From contig NZ_KI271159.1 of the NCBI RefSeq assembly GCF_000469345.1, positions 1-48,693 on the forward strand: a stretch of DNA of 48,693 nt, read 5' to 3'. Below the pieces are notes generated by a model. It was not told the DNA's origin. It ran no database searches and saw only the letters and a list, made by a program, of their open reading frames with translations. Shown here in pieces: positions 24,839-34,236 of the stretch. A program made the translations under genes and the position numbers. How positions within the stretch are numbered: the stretch's first letter is position 1; each line of letters begins with the position of its first letter. The DNA comes from Eubacterium ramulus ATCC 29099. Its GTDB lineage: Bacteria; Bacillota; Clostridia; Lachnospirales; Lachnospiraceae.

Positions 24839-27064
24839 CTAATCAACACCACGACGGAAGTGTCCGTTTGTAAAAGTTCCTTCCTTTGGCGGAAGAATTT
24901 CTTTTCCGTTTACGAACGCATCCGTATATTGCTGTAATATATATTGTAGCTCCTGCTCAGTTTCATTCCGGAACACAATCCGGTAAGAGCCGAAAACTAA
25001 ACCGCGAATTTCCCGCGCCTGGTGGAGCAGGCTGGTCGGTTGGCTGTTATAGATCACATTGTAGCAATGTGTACAGTTTCTTGACACTTCGAATTGTTTC
25101 TGATAACGATCGTTCAGATACAGATGCTCCGGCTGCGATTTACTGCCATTCTTCCTTTCTTTTATACAGGATGCATAATTTTTATAAACACACTGGGCAG
25201 AAACCATCAGCGGTGCATAACCATACAGCATCAGCTCTGCCTGGCTGTTCTCCATATGTGTCAGTTCCTTGTGGTTTAATTCCATGGAAGCCGTATATCC
25301 GACGAATCCTTCTGCCAGAAAATCTGCTGACGCTTCCCTGGAAAAAACATACAGTCCGGCATCCAATGCCAATTTTTCCACCGGAATACCAAGTGTATCT
25401 TTTGCAAATCCAATGCCATCATAGCTGCGCACCCAGATCCGGTCAAACTGTTTCCAATCCATGCCTTTTTCCAGAAGCTGTTCAGAAGTTTCCCGCAACA
25501 CATGAGGTAATGCATAGGCTGTCTGCTTTCCCGCCTGATGAATCTGTTCTGCAAGTTTTGCAGCATTTCCACATCCATCTAACGTGACCATTGCCACATA
25601 CGGATGCTTCAGCAACAGTGGAAGCTGTTTTTCTGTTGAAATCCATACATTCAAAAATGGCTGACGACTCTTTTTCAAAGAAGCTGGTTCTTCTGTTTGA
25701 TATGGATTTTGCTTCTGTTCACCTACAGACGGTCTGCGACTTACAGACAACATCTGCTCCTGCAGTTGTTCCAATGCGCTGCGACGCAGCTCATTTAACT
25801 GTCCCACCGGAACAAACAGCCCGTCTTCCAGATCAATATCTATGTCTGTCACCACAAATGGTGTATCTCCGGTCTTGCGTAGGCGCTTTTCCAGTTCTTC
25901 TCTGGATAACGGACGATTCTGTGCCTGTCCCGGGCAGGCGCCAGTCGCCATGCCCCACATCAGGCTTTCTGTTTTCACCGGTGCTCCGTTCCCCTGCATT
26001 GTCTCCTGCTCACAGACAGCAGCAGACAATTCCATTGGTTTTTCTGCATGCACGACAGCACGCATAACAATCGGCAGTTTTCGTTCCTCTGCCGCTTCAT
26101 AAGCTGTTTTTGCATCATTGCTGCTGTGAGAAGAATCCGTCAATGTCATCATGGAACGTCCGTTTCGCATTTCATAATAACCTTTTGTAAATCCATTCCG
26201 GTTTCCAAGACAGAGCAGACGCTCCATATCAGCTGCTTCTACTTTATAATCCTCCGGTGATTCTTCATACAAATCCAGATATTTTCGATAAATAGAAGTC
26301 ACTCCGGCTGCATACTCCAGTTTTTTCATTCTTCCTTCAATTTTGAAAGAATAAATACCGGATTCACACAGCTCCGGTAACAGTTCAATCGTACACAGGT
26401 CTTTTGGGCTCAACGGATATTTTTCTTTTTTATGAAGTACATTTCCTCTGTCATCCGTCACCTGATACGCAAGACGACAGGGTTGTGCACATCGTCCACG
26501 ATTACCGCTGCGTCCACCCAGCATACTGCTCATCAGACACTGTCCGGAATAACAATAGCACAATGCCCCGTGAATAAAGCTTTCAATCTCCACACCCGTT
26601 TCATCATAAATACGCCGGATTTCCGCACTGGAAAGTTCTCTGGCTGTAACGATCCGCTCTGCGCCATGATCCATCAAGAATTTCGCGCCGGCTACATTTG
26701 CCACAGACATCTGGGTACTTGCATGTAATGCCAGACTGGGAAAATTTCTGTAAATAAACTGAAATACACCATAATCCTGCACGATCACAGCATCCAGACC
26801 ATATTCGTACAACGGTTTCAGATAAGTAAATAGTTCCGTCTCAATTTCTTTGTTTTTTAACAATGTATTTACGGTAAGAAAGATTTTTTTTCCACGTAAA
26901 TGTGCAAAATCCAAAGCCTCCCGGATATCACTCTGTGTAAAATTCTTTGCAAATGCCCGTGCACCAAACTTATCGCCTCCGAGATACACTGCATCTGCCC
27001 CTGCATTTATAACCGCCTTGCAGATATCCAGAGAACCCGCCGGTGATAACAATTCATGTTTCAT
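24839..27064 (-). CDS. U32 family protein with DUF3656, RlhA-like
   Basis: 741 residues. Family members act in hydroxylation of 23S rRNA (RlhA) or tRNA rather than as true peptidases. Seen here: the N-terminal TIM-like ELLSPAGSLDICKAVINAGADAVYLGG, the U32 signature ESFIHGALCYCYSGQCLMSS with following NRGRCAQPCR (likely Fe-S cysteines), and a C-terminal half holding the DUF3656 insert and CTHCYNVIYN. The ATG at 27064 overlaps the zapA stop; a GTG one codon earlier is an alternative start. The protein would be coordinated with division genes transcriptionally, without an obvious functional link. Confidence 0.9.
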   Translation of the reverse strand: MKHELLSPAGSLDICKAVINAGADAVYLGGDKFGARAFAKNFTQSDIREALDFAHLRGKKIFLTVNTLLKNKEIETELFTYLKPLYEYGLDAVIVQDYGVFQFIYRNFPSLALHASTQMSVANVAGAKFLMDHGAERIVTARELSSAEIRRIYDETGVEIESFIHGALCYCYSGQCLMSSMLGGRSGNRGRCAQPCRLAYQVTDDRGNVLHKKEKYPLSPKDLCTIELLPELCESGIYSFKIEGRMKKLEYAAGVTSIYRKYLDLYEESPEDYKVEAADMERLLCLGNRNGFTKGYYEMRNGRSMMTLTDSSHSSNDAKTAYEAAEERKLPIVMRAVVHAEKPMELSAAVCEQETMQGNGAPVKTESLMWGMATGACPGQAQNRPLSREELEKRLRKTGDTPFVVTDIDIDLEDGLFVPVGQLNELRRSALEQLQEQMLSVSRRPSVGEQKQNPYQTEEPASLKKSRQPFLNVWISTEKQLPLLLKHPYVAMVTLDGCGNAAKLAEQIHQAGKQTAYALPHVLRETSEQLLEKGMDWKQFDRIWVRSYDGIGFAKDTLGIPVEKLALDAGLYVFSREASADFLAEGFVGYTASMELNHKELTHMENSQAELMLYGYAPLMVSAQCVYKNYASCIKERKNGSKSQPEHLYLNDRYQKQFEVSRNCTHCYNVIYNSQPTSLLHQAREIRGLVFGSYRIVFRNETEQELQYILQQYTDAFVNGKEILPPKEGTFTNGHFRRGVD

Positions 27065-27396
27065 CACTTTTTATGTCCTTCCAGTTTTTCAAGTCTTACT
27101 TCTGTCTCTGCCAGTTCCTGTTTCAGCTCCGCCAGTTCTTTTTCCTTTTCCTGCAGCTCCTGTTCCAGCTGGTCAATCAGTTCCTGTGCCGTCACCAACT
27201 CATCTGCAATATTGATATGAATAAAGATTGGTTTCAGATCAGCCGGAAGGCAACGATATTCGTCCGCATCTTCCATCTGCCGCATTACCCGGTTCACACA
27301 GGATGCAATTCGCTGAATATGGGTTTCATCGTCATATCCTCCCATAGTCAGCACTTTTCCGCCAATCACAACCTGCACCATTGATTTCTTTGTCAT
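27064..27396 (-). CDS. zapA: Cell division protein ZapA
   Basis: 110 residues with the ATG at 27396 (AAGGGA upstream); the open frame extends 20 codons further without support. The ZapA domain shows VQVVIGGKVLTMGGYDDETHIQRIASCVNRVM, then a C-terminal coiled coil of about 40 residues made of Glu/Leu/Lys heptads. ZapA bundles FtsZ filaments at the division site. It lies between ruvB (34 bases) and the U32 gene (1-base overlap). Confidence 0.93.
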   Translation of the reverse strand: MTKKSMVQVVIGGKVLTMGGYDDETHIQRIASCVNRVMRQMEDADEYRCLPADLKPIFIHINIADELVTAQELIDQLEQELQEKEKELAELKQELAETEVRLEKLEGHKK

Positions 27397-27430
27397 TTCC
27401 ATTCCCTTCTTTTTGCTTCGATTCCGCATT

Positions 27431-28417
27431 TTACTGTTTAAAGTGTTCGATGGCAAGAGCGGTCGCCACCCTCCCCTTCGGTGTCCGGTTCAAAAATCCA
27501 TTTTTCACCAGATACGGTTCGTACACATCCTCAATCGTTCCGGAATCTTCGCCTACAGCTGCTGCCAACGTCTCCAGTCCCACAGGACCGCCCCCAAACT
27601 TCTGAATGATCGTCATCAGAATGAGCCGGTCATTTTTATCCAATCCACAGCGATCCACTTCCAGAAGATCTAATGCAAAAGAAGCTACTTCCTTCGTAAT
27701 CACACCATCATATTTTACCTGTGCAAAATCACGGACGCGTTTCAGCAGACGGTTTGCCAGACGTGGGGTACCACGGGATCGTTTTGCCAGTTCCGCAGCA
27801 CCTTCCGGCTCTATCTCCACCTCAAGTTTTTTTGCAGACTGTACAATAATGGTCTGCAATTCCTCCGGAGTATAAAATTCCAGATGCTGGATCACTCCAA
27901 AGCGATCCCGCAACGGTGCAGATAAAAGTCCTGCCCTGGTAGTTGCTCCCACCAGCGTGAATTTTGGAAGATCCAACCGGATGGAACGGGCAGAAGCCCC
28001 CTTTCCGATCATAATATCAATGGCATAATCTTCCATCGCCGGGTACAATACCTCTTCTACCTGGCGGTTTAACCGGTGGATCTCATCCACAAATAATATA
28101 TCATTTTCCTGCAGGTTACTTAAAATAGAAGCCATCTCTCCGGGCTTTGCGATCGCCGGTCCTGAGGTGATTTTCATATGTACACCCATCTCATTGGCAA
28201 TAATCCCGGAAAGCGTTGTTTTACCAAGTCCCGGCGGACCGTAAAACAGCACATGATCCAACGGTTCCTGTCGTTGACATGCCGCCTCTATATATACACG
28301 CAACGTGCTTTTTATTTTTTCCTGTCCGACGTATTCTTCCAGAGACATTGGGCGCAGACTGAATTCTGTCTGCATATCTTCTTCCTGAACCTGCGTCGAA
28401 ATCACTCGTTTTTCCAT
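27431..28417 (-). CDS. ruvB: Holliday junction branch-migration ATPase RuvB
   Basis: 328 residues with the ATG at 28417 (GAGGAAATTC upstream); codons upstream to 28489 are unlike the family. It has Walker A GPPGLGKT, Walker B FVDEIHRL, sensor 1 GATTRAG, the arginine finger LRDRFG, and the C-terminal winged helix ([28 protein letters not shown]). It drives branch migration with RuvA, which is encoded 90 bases upstream. Confidence 0.98.
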   Translation of the reverse strand: MEKRVISTQVQEEDMQTEFSLRPMSLEEYVGQEKIKSTLRVYIEAACQRQEPLDHVLFYGPPGLGKTTLSGIIANEMGVHMKITSGPAIAKPGEMASILSNLQENDILFVDEIHRLNRQVEEVLYPAMEDYAIDIMIGKGASARSIRLDLPKFTLVGATTRAGLLSAPLRDRFGVIQHLEFYTPEELQTIIVQSAKKLEVEIEPEGAAELAKRSRGTPRLANRLLKRVRDFAQVKYDGVITKEVASFALDLLEVDRCGLDKNDRLILMTIIQKFGGGPVGLETLAAAVGEDSGTIEDVYEPYLVKNGFLNRTPKGRVATALAIEHFKQ

Positions 28418-28507
28418 GAATTTCCTCGTTTCAATCACTCTAGTCGTTTTTAACAGAATCCCTGCTTCAGGCAGAAATACGTTTTTCATATCAAACTGAA
28501 ATACGAT

Positions 28508-29125
28508 CTATAAAAATGCCATATTTTTCAGTGCTGCCTTCAGCACACGTTCCACATCACTGTCTTCTGTAATTTCAATGCCGGAAAGCACTTTTGAGGC
28601 TTCTGTAGCACTGTATCCCAGGGCAACCAATGCATCTGCGGCTTCTTTTCGGATACGGTTATTGCTGCCGGATACAGGATTGGATGCTTCCACTTGTTCA
28701 AATCCATTTTCAATAACTTCCTCCAGATCAATCTTATCCTTCAGCTCGATGATTAGCCGTTTTGCCGTCTTGCTTCCAACACCAGGTGCTTTAGATATCG
28801 TCTTAACATCCTCTGCTACAATCGCATATCTCAAGTCATTAGCTGACAGCACTGACAGCACTGCAAGACCGCCCTTAGGGCCAATGCCGCTGACATTGAT
28901 CAGCAATTTAAACATCTCCAGTTCATCTCTGCTTGGAAATCCGAACAGAGAAAAGGCATCTTCCTTTACATACAGATAAGTATAGATTTTAATCTCTTCC
29001 CCTCTGGTTGGAAGTACGTCCAACATTCTGGCTGAAATCCGGATATTATACCCGATTCCATGATTTTCCACAACGATCTGGTCTTCGCTGATTTCTTCCA
29101 AAGTTCCTTTTATATATGAATACAT
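28508..29125 (-). CDS. ruvA: Holliday junction-binding protein RuvA
   Basis: 205 residues with ATG at 29125, GGAG 7 bases upstream (an earlier TTG is less likely). N-terminal OB fold (MYSYIKGTLEEISEDQIVVE), two helix-hairpin-helix motifs (LINVSGIGPKGGL and ISKAPGVGSKTAKRLIIEL), a flexible acidic linker, and domain III (KEAADALVALGYSATEASKVL) that contacts RuvB. A nested hairpin (29141-29234) precedes it. Confidence 0.97.
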   Translation of the reverse strand: MYSYIKGTLEEISEDQIVVENHGIGYNIRISARMLDVLPTRGEEIKIYTYLYVKEDAFSLFGFPSRDELEMFKLLINVSGIGPKGGLAVLSVLSANDLRYAIVAEDVKTISKAPGVGSKTAKRLIIELKDKIDLEEVIENGFEQVEASNPVSGSNNRIRKEAADALVALGYSATEASKVLSGIEITEDSDVERVLKAALKNMAFL

Positions 29126-29140
29126 CAAAAAACTCCATCT

Positions 29141-29234
29141 TAGAGGCGCTTTCTTTTTTAATCTGTCTTTTTATTTCTGATCAGGGTGTCAAAACACCCA
29201 AATCTTGATTACACAGATTGCTGAAATGCCTCTA
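29141..29234. other. Nested three-stem hairpin upstream of ruvA
   Basis: Three concentric inverted repeats: TAGAGGC (29141-29147) with GCCTCTA (29228-29234), AATCTGT (29160-29166) with ACAGATT (29213-29219), and GGGTGT (29184-29189) with ACACCC (29194-29199). Three nested pairs in 94 bases are unlikely by chance. There is no clear promoter for ruvA in this 129-base gap, and no gene, so this may be a leader structure or processing site. Confidence 0.6.
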
Positions 29235-29254
29235 TATTAATTTTATTCGTTCTG

Positions 29255-29650
29255 TTATTTTGTCTGGGTGTCAAACTGGGCTTCTTCCCCGTCTTCCACT
29301 TCCACTACCACTTTGTTTGGCAGGCATACAATAGTTTCCCCATTCGATGAAATCGCATGCTGATTTACGCATAACTTATCCGGACAATCTGCCGAAATCA
29401 TATCTGCTTTTCCGTTTTCAATTACAAGTGTATTTGTCACAGTACCATCCGCATTTTTAATTTGAATCTTCTTTGCTTTCTCCCCTGTCGTATACAGGTC
29501 ATAAGTACCATACACCGTTCCATCCACCGTCACTTTTACCTGTGCGCCGGGTGTACTCTGCAGTTTCTGAAACACAAAGTACCCAATCACTGCTGCTGCA
29601 AAGATAATAAGCAATAATAAAATTTCTTTTTTACCGACTTTTTTGTCCAT
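29255..29650 (-). CDS. NusG domain II-containing membrane-anchored protein
   Basis: 131 residues. A short basic N-terminus, one hydrophobic helix (ILLLLIIFAAAVIGYFVF, about residues 10-27), then a beta-rich extracytoplasmic domain with DMISADCPDKLCVNQHAISSNGETIVCLPNKVVVEV, which is the DUF1312 NusG-II-like pattern with three conserved Cys. The name comes from fold similarity; the protein is not the transcription factor NusG. The function is unknown. It lies 2 bases after miaB. Confidence 0.88.
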   Translation of the reverse strand: MDKKVGKKEILLLLIIFAAAVIGYFVFQKLQSTPGAQVKVTVDGTVYGTYDLYTTGEKAKKIQIKNADGTVTNTLVIENGKADMISADCPDKLCVNQHAISSNGETIVCLPNKVVVEVEDGEEAQFDTQTK

Positions 29651-29652
29651 GG

Positions 29653-31098
29653 TTATGCCCTGCTTCCAATATAATAGAAACCTTTACATTCATCCAGACG
29701 GACCGGAATGATCTGGCCGATCAGCTCCCTGCTTCCAGGAAAATGAACGACACTATTGTTGCCGAGACGTCCGGTTAACAGACTGTCATCCTGGTGGTTG
29801 ACGCTCTCCACCAGTACATCCTGTATCTGACCGGTCAATACCGCAGATTTTTCTGCCGCAATCTCCTGTACTTCTTTTAACAGACGGTCAAACCTTACTT
29901 TTACCACATCTTCCGGCACCTGATCTTCCATTTTTGCCGCCGGAGTACCGGTACGTTTGGAGTAAATAAAAGTAAATGCACTATCGTAACGTACTTTTCG
30001 TACTACATCCATGGTTTCCTCAAAATCTTCTTCTGTCTCACCCGGGAATCCCACAATGATATCTGTGGTCAGCGCAATATCCGGCATTGCAGCACGGATT
30101 TTCTCCACCAGCGTCAGATACTGTTCCTTATCATAATGACGATTCATGATTTTTAACAGACGGCTGCTGCCGGACTGTAACGGCAAGTGCAGATGTCTGC
30201 AGATTTTCTTTGATTTTGCCATAACAGCGATCAGTTCATCCGAGAGATCTTTCGGATGCGAAGTCATAAACCGGATCCGTTCCAGTCCCTCAATCTGTTC
30301 AATCTGCTCCAAAAGCTGTGCAAAAGTAATTGGTTGATCCAGATTCTTTCCATAAGAATTGACATTCTGTCCAAGCAGCATAACTTCCACAACACCATCC
30401 GCCACAAAGTTCTCAATTTCACGGATGATCTCCCGCGGCTCTCTGCTTCGCTCCCGGCCTCTTACGTACGGCACGATGCAGTAGCTGCAGAAATTATTGC
30501 AGCCAAACATGATGTTAACACCACTCTTAAAACGAAATTTACGCTCATTTGGCAGCTGTTCTACAATCTGATCGGTATTTTCCCACACATCCACAACCAT
30601 CTTATTATTTTCAATGGACTGTACCAGCAATTCCGCAAACTTGAAAATATTGTGTGTACCAAAGATCAAATCTACGAAACGATAACTCTGTTTGATTTTT
30701 GCAACAACTTTCTCCTCCTGCATCATACAGCCGCACAGTGCGATCATCATGTGTGGATTTTTTTTCTTATATCCATGCAGATAACCAAGCCGTCCGTATA
30801 CTTTATTGTTCGCATTCTCACGAACAGTACAGGTATTATAAATAACAAAATCCGCATCCTCAGATTCAGATTCCTGATACCCGATGGCATTTAAAATACC
30901 ACATAATTTTTCAGAATCACGGGCGTTCATCTGACAACCAAAGGTATTCACGCAGAACGTCATCTTTCTACCTGCTTCTTTCTCCATTTGAGCCACCAAA
31001 GTCCGAGCCTTTGCTATAAAATAATACTGACGCAGTGGTTCCTCTGCCGGTGGATCCAGTGTCAGATCAATCTGATTAATAAAATGTTCTATCTGCAT
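29653..31098 (-). CDS. miaB: tRNA-2-methylthio-N6-dimethylallyladenosine synthase
   Basis: Radical-SAM methylthiotransferase that modifies A37 of tRNAs reading UNN codons. 481 residues. The N-terminal UPF0004 domain holds cluster ligands Cys55 (TFGCQMN), Cys90 and Cys124; the radical SAM motif is Cys200, Cys204 and Cys207 (GCNNFCSYC); the C-terminal TRAM domain runs from about 420. AAGGA sits at proper distance from the ATG. First gene of the run leading through ruvAB and division genes. Confidence 0.97.
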   Translation of the reverse strand: MQIEHFINQIDLTLDPPAEEPLRQYYFIAKARTLVAQMEKEAGRKMTFCVNTFGCQMNARDSEKLCGILNAIGYQESESEDADFVIYNTCTVRENANNKVYGRLGYLHGYKKKNPHMMIALCGCMMQEEKVVAKIKQSYRFVDLIFGTHNIFKFAELLVQSIENNKMVVDVWENTDQIVEQLPNERKFRFKSGVNIMFGCNNFCSYCIVPYVRGRERSREPREIIREIENFVADGVVEVMLLGQNVNSYGKNLDQPITFAQLLEQIEQIEGLERIRFMTSHPKDLSDELIAVMAKSKKICRHLHLPLQSGSSRLLKIMNRHYDKEQYLTLVEKIRAAMPDIALTTDIIVGFPGETEEDFEETMDVVRKVRYDSAFTFIYSKRTGTPAAKMEDQVPEDVVKVRFDRLLKEVQEIAAEKSAVLTGQIQDVLVESVNHQDDSLLTGRLGNNSVVHFPGSRELIGQIIPVRLDECKGFYYIGSRA

Positions 31099-31133
31099 AT
31101 GTTTATCCTTATCTATTTTTTATTATTCAACCA

Positions 31134-31195
31134 GGAACATTTGTTCCGTAGTCGTGAACTGAATAAGTATACCACATCTTACTTTCTTTTTTCAA
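31134..31195 (-). promoter_or_regulatory. miaB promoter with a LexA-box-like palindrome
   Basis: Minus strand -35 TTGAAA (31190-31195), 18-base spacer, -10 TATACT (31166-31171); the -35 overlaps the end of the phosphatase gene. About 20 bases downstream of the -10 lies GGAACATTTGTTCC (31134-31147), which has the GAAC-4N-GTTC core of Gram-positive LexA (DinR) boxes. It would sit as a downstream roadblock for an operon containing ruvAB. Confidence 0.55.
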
Positions 31196-32367
31196 TAGTA
31201 ATACACATGTACGGTCCGATGCATAGCTGTCAGCACTGTCTGCATCCGTTTCATCAGGTTTTGACGCACAGAGATTTCAAAGGGCAGTTCTTTCGTTGTA
31301 TAATCCTTATTGATTGCTTTTCCAATGAATAAGTTTACTGTGGTACAGTTTTCCATCAGATAGCAGGCCAGTCGGGTGGCACCATTATCACGACTCAGTT
31401 CCTCAAAAAATTCTTCTGATACCTCATCCTGCTGATACTGTTCCAGCAGATCAATCGCTTTATTTAATGTAAGGACACCTTCTGTCACCAGGTCAATACC
31501 CTCAATCTTTGCCGTGGGCGGAATCTCCGGATCCAACACGCCGACAGATGTAATGAGACGGGTGCCAAGCTCCCGTGCCACGATCTGGCTGGTAATGCCA
31601 CCGGAAACAATCTTAATACCTTCCTGTTTCATAAAGTCCTGCACCATCCGGGCATCGTCTGCTTTGTTCTGTGGCGGACCGGTCAGAATGTTCACGATTT
31701 CTTCTTCCATGATCCGTGCTACAGCAATCGTCGTATCATCACTGCACAGGCCGCCATACAGATCCGCGCAGGCCTTGTTCATCATATCTGCCATCTGAGC
31801 TGCTGTACGAGTCTTATCCGCACAGGTTTCACAGCAGTTTGCCAGTGCATTCCAGTCCCAGCGATAGTTCATGATATCTCCGGTACCGCAATACAGACAG
31901 CCGTCACTCATAATTGCCAAAGCATCCCCCGGGACCGTCTGAAAGCGACATTCCCGGATCTTTTTTCCTTCAATTTTGCGATAAGAAAAAGGCAGCGCTT
32001 TCAATTTTCCCTGACGAATCAGAATGCATTCCGGATTATCATATTCCGCTACATAAATTTCTCCGGTGTGATAAACCTGAATAATACTGAAGGTTGAATA
32101 CGCCACTCCATTTATGGAAGACAGCGGCAGCGTCTTGGCAATCGTAGCTACAACCTCGTCAATGGTCATATCGTTGTACATCATGGTAGCAATAATCTTG
32201 GACGTCAGTGTCGCCAGGATATTTGCACGGATCCCGCTTCCCATGCCGTCTGCCAGAATCAGGATCCGGGAATCTTCCTTGTCCACGATTTCAACTTTAT
32301 CCCCACACAGCTCTTCTCCGTAGTGGTTCAGGCTTTTATATGCCATGTCAATTGCGAACTGTTTCAT
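31192..32367 (-). CDS. SpoIIE-type PP2C serine phosphatase paired with the sensory hydrogenase
   Basis: 391 residues, soluble. The N-terminal half is a SpoIIE-family phosphatase domain with the metal-binding ILILADGMGSG (Asp40), ALAIMSDG and CSDDTTIAV. The rest (from about 225) contains a small domain with IKIVSGGITSQIVARELGTRL and has no label I trust. It starts 17 bases after the PAS-containing [FeFe] hydrogenase-like gene; group C sensory hydrogenases are typically encoded beside such phosphatases. It probably dephosphorylates a serine-phosphorylated regulator when the hydrogenase partner reports H2 or redox state; the target is not known. Confidence 0.9.
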   Translation of the reverse strand: MKQFAIDMAYKSLNHYGEELCGDKVEIVDKEDSRILILADGMGSGIRANILATLTSKIIATMMYNDMTIDEVVATIAKTLPLSSINGVAYSTFSIIQVYHTGEIYVAEYDNPECILIRQGKLKALPFSYRKIEGKKIRECRFQTVPGDALAIMSDGCLYCGTGDIMNYRWDWNALANCCETCADKTRTAAQMADMMNKACADLYGGLCSDDTTIAVARIMEEEIVNILTGPPQNKADDARMVQDFMKQEGIKIVSGGITSQIVARELGTRLITSVGVLDPEIPPTAKIEGIDLVTEGVLTLNKAIDLLEQYQQDEVSEEFFEELSRDNGATRLACYLMENCTTVNLFIGKAINKDYTTKELPFEISVRQNLMKRMQTVLTAMHRTVHVYYY

Positions 32368-32384
32368 ATGTTTCCACGCCCCCT

Positions 32385-34088
32385 TTAGCTTTCCAGCAAT
32401 GTATCCCTCAGCTTCGTCAGAATCGCCTTCGTCTCTGCCGTAGTCTCGCCCAACAGGCCTGCGATTTCCTGTGCTGTTGTCATCTGCTTTTCTACCACAG
32501 CCTGCGCCAGTTTTACGGTATTCAGTTTCTGTTCCAGCATGCGTTCCGCCTGTTTTTCCTCTGCAGACACATCCTCGATAATGGCCAGTACCCGGTCAGA
32601 ACTCGGAATATATACGATGGTCTCCAGCACTGTCATATTGTATTGTTCCCATTTTTGTTTTACCCGCAGTTTATTTTCATGAGTATGGTATACTTCCTCG
32701 AAATCTTTTGTATCAATCAGTTCAAACAGATACATTCTCAACGCATCCTGACGGGATGTATGAAATACGTCTTCCGCCCGACGGTTAAATTCTCTGATCC
32801 GCATCTCCTTGTCAAAGATAAAGATCAGATTCGGTGTGGTTTCCATAACAACGTTTGCCTGGGAACGTGCGTTTTCATAGGAACGGATCAGACACATGGC
32901 TGCTTCTGCTTTTCCCTGATAGATTGCAATCGCTTTTTCCCGGCAGGTCATATAGCCACAGGCTCCACAGTTAAATTCCGTGGTACTGTTACTCTTTCCG
33001 ATCGTCTTCAATATTTCTTTGATCTCCGCTTCTGTCGGCATTTTATCTACTACCTGGCGCGGCACATAAGTACGCTCCAATTCTTCTTTTGGCAGTGTAA
33101 TATAGGCAGGTGGTGCCGCAAGCAGGGCATTGTTTTCAATACTCATAGTTGCTTTAAAACGAAAACCACGGCGTTTATCCACGCCCGGGCCGTTGACACA
33201 CCCACCGGCGCACAGGTTCAGTTCTACAAAACAGTGATCGATATAGCCTCGTTTCATACTGTGCAGAAATTCTCGACAGCTCTTAATACTGCTGACCGTC
33301 AGTTTTTTATATGTTCCCGGTGCACCACAGACATCCACTGCCCGGATAATACCGTTTGTAATAGGATAAAGCTGGTTTACCATAGGATCCTGATTTGCAA
33401 AAGGACGGGACTCACAATGTTTTAAGTCAATCCCTTCTTCCTCCAGCCATTTTTGCAATTCATTAAACTCAATTACTGCATCCACACAGCCACGGGTTCT
33501 GCTATCTGCCTCGGCCTCCATTTTTTTTGCCACGCATGGACCAATAAATACCACCTTCGTATGCTGTCCCATGCGGTCTTTGATCCAGCGCCCGTGAGCG
33601 ATCATTGGTGAAACCACCGGTGCCAGATAAGGAATCAACATTGGATAATGCTTCTCTACCAGATAGACAATCGCCGGACAGCTTGTGACAATGATATTGT
33701 CCATCTTTCCTTCCTTCATAAGACGCACATATTCCCGTGTAATAATCGCAGCCCCCTCTGCCGTCTCACGCACCTGAGAAAATCCGAGCTTCAACAGTGC
33801 ATCCACGATCTGACCGGAGTCTTCGTAATCCAGAAGCCCACGGTAAGATGGATCCAGCGAAACTACCACACGCTCTTTTTTATACAACAGGCTTTTCACA
33901 TACGCCAGGTCGCTGTCAAAGGTCTTCGCCTCCTGAGGACATATTTCCATACAGTGTCCACAGTAAATACACATATCTGTAACAATCTGCGCCTGTCCTT
34001 GTTTGATACGGATTGCTTTGACATCACAATTTCTCAGACATTTATAACAATGCGCACAGTTTGCATCCTGAAAATTAATTACATTCAT
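32385..34088 (-). CDS. hydS: Putative sensory [FeFe] hydrogenase, group C (PAS containing)
   Basis: 567 residues. Two [4Fe-4S] sites (Cys11, 14, 17, 21 and Cys40, 43, 46, 50), an H-cluster domain with L1 VTSCPAI (Cys137), L2 GPCVAKKME (Cys185) and L3 LNLCAGGCVNG (Cys293, Cys297), a four-Cys Fe-S module (374, 377, 382, 399), and a PAS domain (about 410-515), then a coiled tail. L1 has Ser where catalytic enzymes have the proton-relay Cys, which fits a sensor rather than a turnover enzyme. GGAGGGGGG precedes the ATG. First gene of a two-gene operon with the SpoIIE phosphatase. Confidence 0.9.
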   Translation of the reverse strand: MNVINFQDANCAHCYKCLRNCDVKAIRIKQGQAQIVTDMCIYCGHCMEICPQEAKTFDSDLAYVKSLLYKKERVVVSLDPSYRGLLDYEDSGQIVDALLKLGFSQVRETAEGAAIITREYVRLMKEGKMDNIIVTSCPAIVYLVEKHYPMLIPYLAPVVSPMIAHGRWIKDRMGQHTKVVFIGPCVAKKMEAEADSRTRGCVDAVIEFNELQKWLEEEGIDLKHCESRPFANQDPMVNQLYPITNGIIRAVDVCGAPGTYKKLTVSSIKSCREFLHSMKRGYIDHCFVELNLCAGGCVNGPGVDKRRGFRFKATMSIENNALLAAPPAYITLPKEELERTYVPRQVVDKMPTEAEIKEILKTIGKSNSTTEFNCGACGYMTCREKAIAIYQGKAEAAMCLIRSYENARSQANVVMETTPNLIFIFDKEMRIREFNRRAEDVFHTSRQDALRMYLFELIDTKDFEEVYHTHENKLRVKQKWEQYNMTVLETIVYIPSSDRVLAIIEDVSAEEKQAERMLEQKLNTVKLAQAVVEKQMTTAQEIAGLLGETTAETKAILTKLRDTLLES

Positions 34089-34114
34089 ATTCTGATTCCC
34101 CCCTCCATGGATTT

Positions 34115-34123
34115 ATTTTACCA
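34115..34123 (-). promoter_or_regulatory. Extended -10 element for hydS
   Basis: On the minus strand TGGTAAAAT (34115-34123) is an extended -10 27 bases before the hydS ATG. No strong -35 is seen. Confidence 0.4.
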
Positions 34124-34170
34124 TTAATCACCAGTGAAATGAAGTCTCAGAAAAGCTATTTTTTATAAGA

Positions 34171-34209
34171 AAAAAGGAACGTACCATCTTTGATCGCACA
34201 TTCCTTTTT
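34171..34209 (-). terminator. Terminator downstream of the carrier protein gene
   Basis: AAAAAGGAA (34171-34179) pairs with TTCCTTTTT (34201-34209) around 21 bases. On the minus strand the hairpin ends in a T-run (TTTTTTCTT). It closes the dlt-like operon, 27 bases after the carrier protein stop, and separates it from hydS. Confidence 0.7.
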
Positions 34210-34236
34210 CACTATTTCCAGCCGTTTCGCAAAGTA

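Noticed and set aside
24839-27064. U32 protein as a secreted collagenase
   Set aside because: No signal peptide, and the DUF3656-containing U32 group with NRGRCAQPCR resembles RNA-hydroxylation proteins rather than proteases.
32208-33425. A 405-codon open frame on the plus strand
   Set aside because: It is antisense to hydS and the phosphatase, shows Cys/Phe-rich composition of a reverse-strand shadow and has no family motif or ribosome binding site.
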